Positions 1-5,070 are shown, counted from the stretch's first letter. The stretch is DNA of 5,120 nt from an uncultured Mycoplasmatota bacterium (GCA_946007485.1 CAMGAM010000068.1:1-5120); one strand, 5' to 3'. Made by a program: numbers and translations. Notes: generated by a model not told the origin, from the letters alone.

Positions 1-947
1 ATAATGATACATATTTTAATGATGATAATGTTGCAAATATTAATGAAATAAACTTGAATAGTATTTTTAACAGGAGAATTGCTATCTTTGAAGATTATGA
101 TTATAATTTACCGCAAAATATTTTTCTATTAAAATCATATAAAGGTAGAATTATAGTAGGGAGAAAAATTAGATCAATTTTAAGAATAGAAAATAAAATA
201 AATGCTATAAATTGTAGTATGATTACAGCACCTATGCTATTAGGTTTTTTGAAGAAAAGAAATTTGAAAAATAGAAAAGTAAAAATTGAGTATTATCCTT
301 TTACTAATGAAGAAAAAAAATTAATTTTTAATGTAATTAAAAATAATAGAAAAATTGATATATATTATCCATATAAATATAGACACTTTTATACTGGAAA
401 GGAAGAAACTTCTCCTGAAACTGGTTGGACTTTTAATCCTGAAAAGAAAGAGTATTTAGGTTATGGCGAAGTACATTTTAGAAAATTTACACAAGAATTT
501 ATAAAAGGGTTAAATACTGAGTACAGGATTATTTATGATCCTGCGTGTTCTACTGGTGAATTTTTAAATGACTATAAAAAAAATTTTCCAATGTCATACA
601 CTATAGGGCACGATTTGAGCAATCAAATGATAGAATATGCTAAGGATTATGTAGATGAGGCATTATGTTGCAATGCAATTAACTCACCTTTAAACAATAA
701 TTCAGTTGATATAATGTTTCTTAGATTTTTAAATTCTGAGGTTGTTGATACAAAAACTGCATATAAGATTTTTAAAGTTTTGTATCCCAAAGTAAAAAAG
801 AAAGGGTTAATTATTTGTTTTGGACATACTCCCGTATTAATTAGAAAAGAAATATTTCAAAGATATGAATTAATTCCTATTATATGTAATGGATATGACA
901 AGGAACGTGATGCAATATTTCAATTTTATGTATTTGAGGTGAAATAA
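1..947 (+). CDS. SAM-dependent transferase (methyltransferase fold), 5' end outside window
   Basis: The reading frame is open from base 3 through the TTG at 54 with no stop, and no Shine-Dalgarno site precedes that TTG. The gene therefore most likely starts upstream of the window and the TTG is an internal Leu codon. Counting from that TTG, residues 158-171 hold a class I SAM-binding motif (IIYDPACSTGEFL), residues 185-192 the acidic strand-2 motif GHDLSNQM, and residues 216-229 (NSVDIMFLRFLNSE) the motif III region. Before the fold lies about 130 residues of unassigned N-terminal sequence, ending in a striking block (YTGKEETSPETGW, then YLGYGEVHFRKFT). That layout recalls proteins annotated as isonocardicin synthase-like, which transfer the 3-amino-3-carboxypropyl group of SAM rather than methyl; this is from memory and tentative. 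No signal peptide or membrane segment is visible. The stop overlaps the racemase start by one base, so the two are probably co-translated. The fold is secure; the reaction is not. Confidence 0.8.
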   Translation, partial: NDTYFNDDNVANINEINLNSIFNRRIAIFEDYDYNLPQNIFLLKSYKGRIIVGRKIRSILRIENKINAINCSMITAPMLLGFLKKRNLKNRKVKIEYYPFTNEEKKLIFNVIKNNRKIDIYYPYKYRHFYTGKEETSPETGWTFNPEKKEYLGYGEVHFRKFTQEFIKGLNTEYRIIYDPACSTGEFLNDYKKNFPMSYTIGHDLSNQMIEYAKDYVDEALCCNAINSPLNNNSVDIMFLRFLNSEVVDTKTAYKIFKVLYPKVKKKGLIICFGHTPVLIRKEIFQRYELIPIICNGYDKERDAIFQFYVFEVK

Positions 948-2017
948 TGAGATCAACACAGTTAATAGTTAATTTAAAGAGTATAAGAAATAATATAGAT
1001 GAATTAAAAAAATGCTTAGGAACAAATATTAATATTATGCCTATTGTAAAATCATTTGGTTATGGTTCTCATTTGAATAGTTGTCCAGAAATTTTGAATG
1101 AATTTGATTACGTTGGTGTAGCATATTTAGATGAGGCAATACAGTTAAGAAATAATGGATATAAAAATAACATTTTAATCCTGTATCCATTATCAAAAGA
1201 TGAATTTGAATTATCAAAGAAATATGATTTCATATTGAATGGATCTAATATTTTTGATTTAACTGATAACCATACACAAGTCAAAGTACATACAGAAATT
1301 GAAACTGGTATGGGAAGAACAGGACTACAATTAATAGATATTGATGATTATATTGAAAATTTGAAAAAAAACAATAATATTTGTATAGATGGAATATTTA
1401 CACATTTATCCACTAATTCCGACAAAGACTTTTCATTAAAGCAGATTAATTTATTTGAACAAGCAGTTAAAAAGTTTAATGATAATAAAATATATCCTAA
1501 AAATATTCATGTTTGTAGTAGTGGTGGTTTAAAATATTATCAAGATTATTTATATAATATGGTTAGAATCGGATTGCTTATTTATGGCTATTATCCAAAC
1601 GATAGTTTGAAATCAGAAATAAAATTGGAACCAAGTATGATATTAAAGACTAATATAAGCTTCTTAAAATCAATTGAACAGGGCCAAACTGTTGGATATA
1701 ATAAAAATTTTGTGTCTAAAAGAAAAACTATAGTTGCGACAATTCCTTTTGGCTTTGGGGATGGTTTGTTAACATTAGAAACAGGAGAACCTTATGTAAT
1801 AATTAATTCTTGCAAAGCAAAAATCATTGGAATTTGTATGGATAATATGATGATAGACGTTACAGATATACCTAATGTCGAACTAGGACAGGATGTATAT
1901 ATTTGGGATAATGATAAACTAACTATAGAACAACTTGGAATTTGGTGTAATGATATATGTAACTATGAAGTAATTAGTTCAATTTCTGAAAGAGTTCCAA
2001 GAGTTTTAAAAAGGTAG
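947..2017 (+). CDS. alr: Alanine racemase family PLP enzyme, divergent
   Basis: Fold-type III PLP-dependent racemase of 356 residues, slightly shorter than the usual 365-390. The PLP lysine is K35 in VKSFGYG, with Y39 matching Tyr43 of the Geobacillus enzyme. R124 lies in ETGMGRTG, H153 in FTHLS, S191/S192 in VCSSGG, and R207 in MVRIG (the Arg that contacts the PLP ring nitrogen). The second catalytic base is Y251 in VGYNKNF, followed by CMDNMMIDVTDIP (297-309) and the C-terminal SERVPRV. All catalytic residues are present, so it should be active. The phosphate-binding motif usually written IPxGYADG is IPFGFGDG here, with Phe270 in place of the Tyr354 that helps set substrate choice. The ATG overlaps the preceding stop (TAATG), with GAGGTGA at 936-942 as ribosome-binding site. 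It may be a dedicated pathway racemase rather than the housekeeping Alr. The substrate (Ala, Ser or other) cannot be read from sequence. Confidence 0.92.
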   Translation: MRSTQLIVNLKSIRNNIDELKKCLGTNINIMPIVKSFGYGSHLNSCPEILNEFDYVGVAYLDEAIQLRNNGYKNNILILYPLSKDEFELSKKYDFILNGSNIFDLTDNHTQVKVHTEIETGMGRTGLQLIDIDDYIENLKKNNNICIDGIFTHLSTNSDKDFSLKQINLFEQAVKKFNDNKIYPKNIHVCSSGGLKYYQDYLYNMVRIGLLIYGYYPNDSLKSEIKLEPSMILKTNISFLKSIEQGQTVGYNKNFVSKRKTIVATIPFGFGDGLLTLETGEPYVIINSCKAKIIGICMDNMMIDVTDIPNVELGQDVYIWDNDKLTIEQLGIWCNDICNYEVISSISERVPRVLKR

Positions 2018-2025
2018 GAATATAT

Positions 2026-2976
2026 ATGAAAAATATAATGGTCTGTACTTTATCAAGAAGTTTGGGAATGATTTGTGAAGATAATATAAAATTAGCAAAA
2101 ACCAATTTGGAACAAATGGGATATAATGTGGAGTTTTCCAAAAATTCAAATTGTACTGATTCTTTTATTTCTACTAGTATAAAAAAGCGAATAATAGATT
2201 TTCATGATGCCTTAATGAATGAAAATGTTGATATTATATTATCTGTTTTAGGTGGTTATAATTGTAATCAATTATTGAATTATATTGATTATGATTTAAT
2301 AAAAAAAAATCCAAAAATAATATGTGGCTATTCTGATATTACTGTAATATTAAATGCAATATATGCTAAATCAGGTATTATCACATATTTGGGTCCAACA
2401 TTTCATAGTTTCGCAATGAAAAAAGGTTTAGAACAAACAAATTATTATTTTGAGAAAGCGATTAATCACAAATCGTATTATCTGAAAGATCCTGATTTTT
2501 ATAGTAGTGATAAGTGGTACGATGATCAAGAAAATAGAAAGTTTATAAAAAATAAAGGATGCATTGTAATAAATGAAGGAAAAGCTGAGGGCACAATAAT
2601 AGGTGGGAATCTATGTAGTTTTAATTTATTACAAGGAACATCGTTTATGCCTAGTTTAAGGAATAAAATATTGTTTATTGAAGACGATGCTCTTGTGGGT
2701 AAAGAATTTCCGTATGAATTTGATAGAAATTTAGTTTCTTTAATTCAACAAAAAGATTTTGATAAAGTAAGTGGAATCGTAATAGGGAGAACTCAGACAC
2801 AAACAGGAATGACTTTAACAAAATGGAAAAAAGTATTGAATAAAAAAGAACTAAAAAATATACCTATAATTATAAATGCGAATTTTGGACATACTACACC
2901 TAATGCTACTATACCTATTGGTGGTAATTGTATAATAAATACATATAATGAAAATAAAATATTTATTCAGGGTTAA
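2026..2976 (+). CDS. Peptidase S66 family LD-carboxypeptidase / MccF-like serine peptidase
   Basis: Cytoplasmic serine peptidase of 316 residues with no signal peptide. The S66 Ser-Glu-His triad is readable: S103 in CGYSDIT (nucleophile elbow), E219 in LFIEDDAL, and H289 in NANFGHTTPN. VLGGYNCNQLL (74-84) is the substrate-side glycine motif. The family includes LdcA, which removes D-Ala from tetrapeptides during murein recycling, and MccF, which inactivates microcin C-type aminoacyl-nucleotides by cutting their amide bond. A middle segment with Trp (SDKWYDDQEN, 161-170) and the length slightly favour the MccF-like branch, where a Trp loop stacks on the substrate base. This assignment is tentative. 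It begins 8 bp after the racemase stop, behind a GGTAGGA ribosome-binding site (2013-2019) that overlaps that stop, so it is the third gene of the operon. In this context it may give self-protection or process a D-amino-acid product. Confidence 0.9.
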   Translation: MKNIMVCTLSRSLGMICEDNIKLAKTNLEQMGYNVEFSKNSNCTDSFISTSIKKRIIDFHDALMNENVDIILSVLGGYNCNQLLNYIDYDLIKKNPKIICGYSDITVILNAIYAKSGIITYLGPTFHSFAMKKGLEQTNYYFEKAINHKSYYLKDPDFYSSDKWYDDQENRKFIKNKGCIVINEGKAEGTIIGGNLCSFNLLQGTSFMPSLRNKILFIEDDALVGKEFPYEFDRNLVSLIQQKDFDKVSGIVIGRTQTQTGMTLTKWKKVLNKKELKNIPIIINANFGHTTPNATIPIGGNCIINTYNENKIFIQG

Positions 2977-3045
2977 TAAAGTTAGTATATATAAGAAATA
3001 TTCAAAAATAAAAGTTATAATTTGACAAGATAAAAACAAGTATTA
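2977..3045. other. AT-rich spacer after the operon, nothing recognised
   Basis: About 70 bases between the peptidase stop and the G-rich block. I see no terminator directly after the stop. A TTGACA at 3022-3027 looks like a -35 box but has no -10 hexamer at the right distance, so I do not call a promoter. Confidence 0.6.
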
Positions 3046-3160
3046 GGCTGGGTATGGTTGTTGTGGTGAGTTATATTACTAGTAGTAGTAATTATGAGGA
3101 GAGGATAGAGAGGGTTAGGTAGTGGACTAATTGGTTGGTTGGGAATGGGATGGTAGGAAG
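3046..3160 (+). other. Extremely G-skewed non-coding block with G-quadruplex motif
   Basis: I counted 47 G and only 3 C in these 115 bases, against an AT-rich background. Stops occur in all + frames. The one longer minus-strand reading, Pro-rich and running back to about 3100, has no start codon. Runs of GG recur at 2-7 base spacing. The densest part (3133-3157) has six consecutive GG or GGG runs separated by two to three bases, which fits a two-tier G-quadruplex on the + strand and in its RNA. A small hairpin (ATTACTA / TAGTAAT, 3075-3092) sits in the middle. Function unknown; it lies in the 3' trailer of the peptidase operon, ahead of its terminator. Confidence 0.6.
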
Positions 3161-3193
3161 TTCAAAGTGCAAATTGGGAAATTCAAAGTGCAA
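3161..3193 (+). repeat. Two direct repeats TTCAAAGTGCAA, 21 bp apart
   Basis: The 12-mer TTCAAAGTGCAA occurs at 3161-3172 and again at 3182-3193, identical, with start-to-start distance 21 bp, two helical turns. The spacer is ATTGGGAAA. A third, inverted copy of the core (TTGCACTTTG) follows at 3197-3206 and forms the hairpin listed separately. The arrangement looks like a protein-binding array, an iteron remnant or a repeated intergenic element. Nothing here tells which. Confidence 0.75.
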
Positions 3194-3209
3194 TTTTTGC
3201 ACTTTGGAT
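3181..3209. other. Perfect hairpin CAAAGTGCAA-TTT-TTGCACTTTG
   Basis: The arms 3184-3193 and 3197-3206 are perfectly complementary over 10 bp around a TTT loop. They extend to 13 bp (3181-3209) if one G-U pair is allowed. No T-run follows on + and no matching run lies on -, so it is not a simple terminator. Its left arm is the second direct repeat. Confidence 0.75.
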
Positions 3210-3220
3210 AGTGGTGGAGG

Positions 3221-3265
3221 ATATGGTGTGTAAATTGGTTTATTAGTTACGCACCATATTTTTTT
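3221..3265 (+). terminator. Rho-independent terminator
   Basis: Arms ATATGGTGTGTAA (3221-3233) and TTACGCACCATAT (3247-3259) pair over 13 positions with a single G-U. The loop is 13 bases (3234-3246), and seven T follow (3259-3265). This is the only good terminator after the three-gene operon, about 245 bp past the peptidase stop. It would also shield the fic promoter from read-through. Confidence 0.85.
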
Positions 3266-3326
3266 CTTATAATGAATTTAGGGGTCGTTCAAAAATAATA
3301 ATGTAATTTTATTTGCATTAAATATA

Positions 3327-3355
3327 TTGTTAATTGCATCATTTTGTGATATAAT
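3327..3355 (+). promoter_or_regulatory. Extended -10 sigma-A type promoter for fic
   Basis: TTGTTA (3327-3332) and a perfect TATAAT (3350-3355) are separated by 17 bp, and TGA directly before the -10 gives an extended -10. Transcription should start near 3362, only a few bases before the ribosome-binding site at 3366-3372, so the leader is very short. Confidence 0.8.
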
Positions 3356-3384
3356 GGTGTAAATGAAAGGAGAATGATGCAATT
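3332..3384. promoter_or_regulatory. Operator-like 12-bp inverted repeat over the fic promoter and start
   Basis: AATTGCATCATT (3332-3343) and its exact reverse complement AATGATGCAATT (3373-3384) flank 29 bp. The left arm lies in the -35/-10 spacer and cannot be part of the transcript, so the symmetry acts at DNA level. The right arm covers the stretch between ribosome-binding site and TTG start. Centres are 41 bp apart, close to four helical turns. A partial third site, TTTGCATTA (3312-3320), has its TTGCAT exactly 21 bp before that of the left arm. A dimeric repressor, perhaps the Fic protein's own winged-helix tail, could bind here. Confidence 0.6.
3366..3372 (+). promoter_or_regulatory. 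Ribosome-binding site deciding the TTG start of fic
   Basis: AAAGGAG lies 11 bases before the TTG at 3384. The fic frame has a TGA at 3375, so no earlier start is possible. Two tandem ATG codons (3374 and 3377) closer to this site are in another frame and open a seven-codon reading that ends at 3397, overlapping the fic start. They could lower or couple translation of fic. Confidence 0.65.
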
Positions 3385-4436
3385 TGAGAAAATTTAATTT
3401 AATAGATGAATATAATAGCATTATATCTAATAGTAATATTATTAACCTAATAAGTAAGATCCATGAATACAAGGGAAAACAATCATATTTATTAGAAACT
3501 AAGAAAGATACTTTAGAAACTTTATTAAAGGTTGCTAAAATTCAAAGTACTTCTTCATCAAATAAAATTGAGGGTATTTATACAACCGATAAAAGAATAA
3601 ATGAAATAGTAAATCAAAAACTAAAACCTAAAAATAGAAATGAAGAAGAAATTGCAGGTTATAGAGATGTATTATCTTTGATTCACGATAATTATGATTT
3701 TATAGATATTAATAATAATACAATTTTACAATTGCATAGGGATTTATATAAGTATACTGGTTATAGCTATGGTGGTAAATTTAAAAATTCACAAAATTAT
3801 ATTGAAGAAACAAATGAACAAGGTGAAAAGAAAATAAGATTTACTCCACTATCTCCTGTAGAAACACCTATTGCAATCCAAGATTTATGTAAAAGTTATA
3901 ATGAATTAGTTAATAATGAATCTTGTGATTTATTAGTATTAATTCCAATATTTATATTAGACTTTGTATCAATCCACCCATTTAATGATGGTAATGGAAG
4001 AATGAGCAGATTATTAACTCTATTATTACTATATAAAGCTAATTATCTTGTAGGTAAATATATAAGTATTGAAAAAATAATTGAAGATACTAAAGATAGT
4101 TATTATGACACTTTACAAAAAAGTTCAATAAATTGGTATAATAATGAAAATGATTATTCTTATTTTGTAGAATATTATTTAGGAATAATATTAAATGCTT
4201 ATAAAGAATTTGATTCAAGAGTAAATATTGTTGAAAACAAAAAAATAACATCCTATGATAGAATTATAAGTATATTCAAAGAAAATATTATTCCAATTGA
4301 TAAAGCATTTATAATGAATAAATGTCCTGATTTAAGTGAAACAACAATAGAAAGATCACTAAATAGATTATTGAAAGAAGATAAAATCGTTAAAATTTCA
4401 GGTGGAAGATATACAAAGTATAAATGGAATAATTAA
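3384..4436 (+). CDS. fic: Class II Fic family protein AMP-transferase (AMPylator)
   Basis: Complete 350-residue Fic protein. The catalytic motif HPFNDGNGR is at 198-206, matching HPFx(D/E)GNGR with the catalytic His198, Asp202 and Arg206. The Fic flap region precedes it, with the strand around IRFTPLSP (151-158). An inhibitory (S/T)xxxE(G/N) motif, S59-N-K-I-E63-G64, lies N-terminal to the Fic core. That makes it class II, self-inhibited until Glu63 moves from the ATP site, so no separate antitoxin is needed. Residues 285-350 form a small helical region ending in a wing-like GGRYTKYKW, consistent with a winged-helix domain found in this class. The reaction is transfer of AMP from ATP to a Ser/Thr/Tyr of a target protein; the target is unknown. 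It uses a TTG start behind AAAGGAG. It has its own promoter with an overlapping inverted repeat, so autoregulation is plausible. No terminator directly follows; a hairpin overlaps the next reading frame. Confidence 0.93.
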   Translation: MRKFNLIDEYNSIISNSNIINLISKIHEYKGKQSYLLETKKDTLETLLKVAKIQSTSSSNKIEGIYTTDKRINEIVNQKLKPKNRNEEEIAGYRDVLSLIHDNYDFIDINNNTILQLHRDLYKYTGYSYGGKFKNSQNYIEETNEQGEKKIRFTPLSPVETPIAIQDLCKSYNELVNNESCDLLVLIPIFILDFVSIHPFNDGNGRMSRLLTLLLLYKANYLVGKYISIEKIIEDTKDSYYDTLQKSSINWYNNENDYSYFVEYYLGIILNAYKEFDSRVNIVENKKITSYDRIISIFKENIIPIDKAFIMNKCPDLSETTIERSLNRLLKEDKIVKISGGRYTKYKWNN

Positions 4437-4443
4437 TTAAATC

Positions 4444-4468
4444 AATTGTTTGGAATTTCCGAACAATT
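4444..4468. other. Stem-loop after fic, overlapping the relaxase remnant
   Basis: AATTGTTTGG (4444-4453) pairs with CCGAACAATT (4459-4468) over 10 positions with one G-U and a five-base loop. No T-run follows on +, so termination is doubtful. It covers the only usable early TTG of the next reading frame, which argues against efficient translation there. Confidence 0.6.
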
Positions 4469-4752
4469 TAAATTATGCAATATTTAGATGCAAACCTATT
4501 ATGACTACACAAGATTTAGCACTAATAGGATTACATAATAAACGAGAAAAGAAAACTTATAATTCTAATCCAGATATTAAAATAGAATTAAGTAAAAATA
4601 ATATAGAACTTGTACCACTTGTTGAAAAGTATTTAAAAAGTTTTGATGAATTAACGAAAGAATATAAAAAACAACATGAAGAAAGAATGAAAAAATTTTA
4701 TATATTTTTTAATTGCGACAACAGTGTCGTCGTAATGGAATATGGTGTGTAA
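4450..4752 (+). pseudogene. Truncated Pre/MobV plasmid relaxase, N-terminal remnant
   Basis: The 100-codon frame matches the start of Pre/MobV mobilisation relaxases. It reads LNYAIFRCKPI then HNKREKKTYNSNPDI, SKNNIELVPL and a charged helix (EYKKQHEERMKK), all in the family's usual order. Whole relaxases have roughly 300-500 residues and later carry the Tyr/His metal-site motifs; none of that remains. After ERMKK the family's following basic segment seems deleted. The frame continues through NSVVVMEYGV, resembling the usual SNSVVADE block, and then stops. The conserved part begins at residue 7, where the family start codon would be; here that codon is TTA, and the only upstream TTG has no Shine-Dalgarno site and sits in a stem-loop. 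I read this as decayed and not functional, left by a mobilisable plasmid or element that may also have brought the flanking genes. Confidence 0.7.
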
Positions 4753-4755
4753 ATT
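4740..4755 (+). repeat. 16-base repeat ATATGGTGTGTAAATT, second copy
   Basis: The same 16 bases occur at 3221-3236, where they form the left arm of the terminator, and here, where they include the stop codon of the relaxase remnant. Here the matching right arm is absent. In both places the frame reads YGV-stop. The two copies bracket fic and its promoter almost exactly. Confidence 0.7.
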
Positions 4756-4788
4756 TTTATTAAATATAAACAATGTACATTTATAATA

Positions 4789-4817
4789 TTGACATAGTAT
4801 GTTTTATGTGGTAATAT
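4789..4817 (+). promoter_or_regulatory. Strong promoter for the small peptide gene
   Basis: A perfect TTGACA (4789-4794) is followed after 17 bp by TAATAT (4812-4817). Transcription should begin near 4824, giving an RNA that starts (A)GGAAAACUU. A 10-bp palindrome, AATGTACATT (4772-4781), lies just upstream and might be an operator. Confidence 0.75.
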
Positions 4818-4852
4818 GTAATTAGGAAAACTTGGTTAGTAGCTAATGGCTG

Positions 4853-4882
4853 CCTTCTTCGTCTTACTAAAGACTAGGAAGG
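4853..4882 (+). promoter_or_regulatory. Leader hairpin sequestering the ribosome-binding site
   Basis: Positions 4853-4865 pair with 4870-4882 in a 13-position stem (CCTTCTTCGTCTT against AAGACTAGGAAGG; one mismatch, one G-U) around the loop ACTA. The right arm contains GGAAGG, the first part of the Shine-Dalgarno region (4877-4886) of the peptide gene. Translation should be low until the stem is opened or processed. Confidence 0.7.
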
Positions 4883-4893
4883 GGTGATAATTT

Positions 4894-4980
4894 ATGAGTA
4901 GAAAACTTAAATTATATTTCTATAAATTTTATTTCTTACTTGTAAAGTTATCTTACCTTTGTTTGATAATTTTCAAATAA
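4894..4980 (+). CDS. Small hydrophobic basic peptide, putative type I toxin
   Basis: A 28-codon gene with ATG at 4894, seven bases after an AAGGGGTG ribosome-binding site, ending TAA at 4978-4980. The peptide starts MSRKLK. It continues with a hydrophobic, aromatic-rich stretch of 21 residues (7-27), including YFYKFYFLL and YLCLIIF, interrupted only by Lys11 and Lys18, and ends in Lys. That length would span a membrane once, and the Lys residues give a net positive charge without any acidic residue. Those are features of type I toxin peptides, which damage or depolarise the membrane. I do not see the motifs of Fst, TxpA/BsrG or other families I know. The leader hairpin, convergent antisense RNA and strong promoter all support a real regulated gene. 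The alternative is a leader peptide controlling a gene beyond the window. Confidence 0.65.
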   Translation: MSRKLKLYFYKFYFLLVKLSYLCLIIFK

Positions 4981-5010
4981 AAAAGTCCTAGCTACATAGT
5001 AACTAGGACT
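4979..5010 (-). terminator. Minus-strand rho-independent terminator of the antisense RNA
   Basis: On the minus strand AGTCCTAG (5010-5003) pairs with CTAGGACT (4991-4984). A U-G pair and three further pairs (UAC/GUA) close a UAU loop, giving a 12-bp stem. T then runs from 4984 to 4979 on that strand. No T-run follows on the + strand, so it is directional. The U-run overlaps the peptide stop codon. Confidence 0.8.
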
Positions 5011-5038
5011 CGCAAAAAAACAAATTTTAAAAGGCAGT

Positions 5039-5058
5039 CTTAGCGAACGCTAAGTTTT
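5039..5058 (+). terminator. Possible weak + strand terminator of the peptide mRNA
   Basis: CTTAGC-GAAC-GCTAAG (5039-5054) is followed by TTTTCCTTT. The stem is only 6 bp and the T-run short, so termination may be partial. The same symmetry gives the 5' hairpin of the antisense RNA. Confidence 0.45.
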
Positions 5059-5070
5059 CCTTTCATTTAT

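Larger units (their letters stand above)
4825..5060. repeat. Imperfect inverted repeat bracketing the peptide locus
   Basis: Three blocks in 4825-4856 pair in order with 5031-5060. GGAAAACTT pairs with AAGTTTTCC (9 bp, perfect), GCTAA with TTAGC (5), and GGCTGCCTT with AAGGCAGTC (9, one G-U). The mRNA's 5' and 3' ends could thus pair with each other, and the two convergent RNAs have nearly the same 5' sequence. Confidence 0.7.
4979..5064 (-). ncRNA. Predicted convergent antisense RNA (type I antitoxin candidate)
   Basis: From the minus promoter at 5071-5099 an RNA should start near 5064 and stop in the U-run at 4979-4984, about 85 nt. It has two hairpins. CUUAGC-GUUC-GCUAAG (5054-5039) lies near the 5' end, and the long terminator stem is at the 3' end. 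It is fully complementary to the 3' part of the peptide mRNA. Within its terminator hairpin, UCCUAGU can pair with mRNA 4873-4879 at the ribosome-binding site, and UAGUUACUA can pair with mRNA 4837-4845 (9 bp, one G-U). No open reading frame of note is present. Confidence 0.6.

Noticed and set aside
2851..3039. 62-codon minus-strand open frame over the end of the peptidase gene
   Set aside because: It is the shadow of the S66 gene in AT-rich DNA, has low-complexity Ile/Tyr/Phe content and no ribosome-binding site.
3022..3050. TTGACA as the -35 box of a promoter driving the G-rich block
   Set aside because: No -10-like hexamer lies 16-18 bp downstream; the sequence there is G-rich.
3161..3206. 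CRISPR array
   Set aside because: Only two 12-base repeats with a 9-base spacer, far below repeat and spacer length.
3150..3233. 27-codon + strand frame (ATG 3150) with three Cys and the ending GYGV-stop
   Set aside because: No Shine-Dalgarno site, contained in repeats and terminator arm; the ending resembles that of the relaxase remnant but probably through the shared 16 bases.
3278..3472. 64-codon minus-strand open frame over the fic promoter and start
   Set aside because: It overlaps a strong + promoter and the conserved Fic N-terminus; no ribosome-binding site or family likeness seen.
4853..5010. Riboswitch, T-box or drug-resistance leader attenuator on the + strand
   Set aside because: The strong hairpin at 4984-5010 has its T-run on the minus strand only and no T-box sequence is seen. 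A leader peptide for a gene beyond 5120 is still possible but less likely, given the minus-strand promoter.
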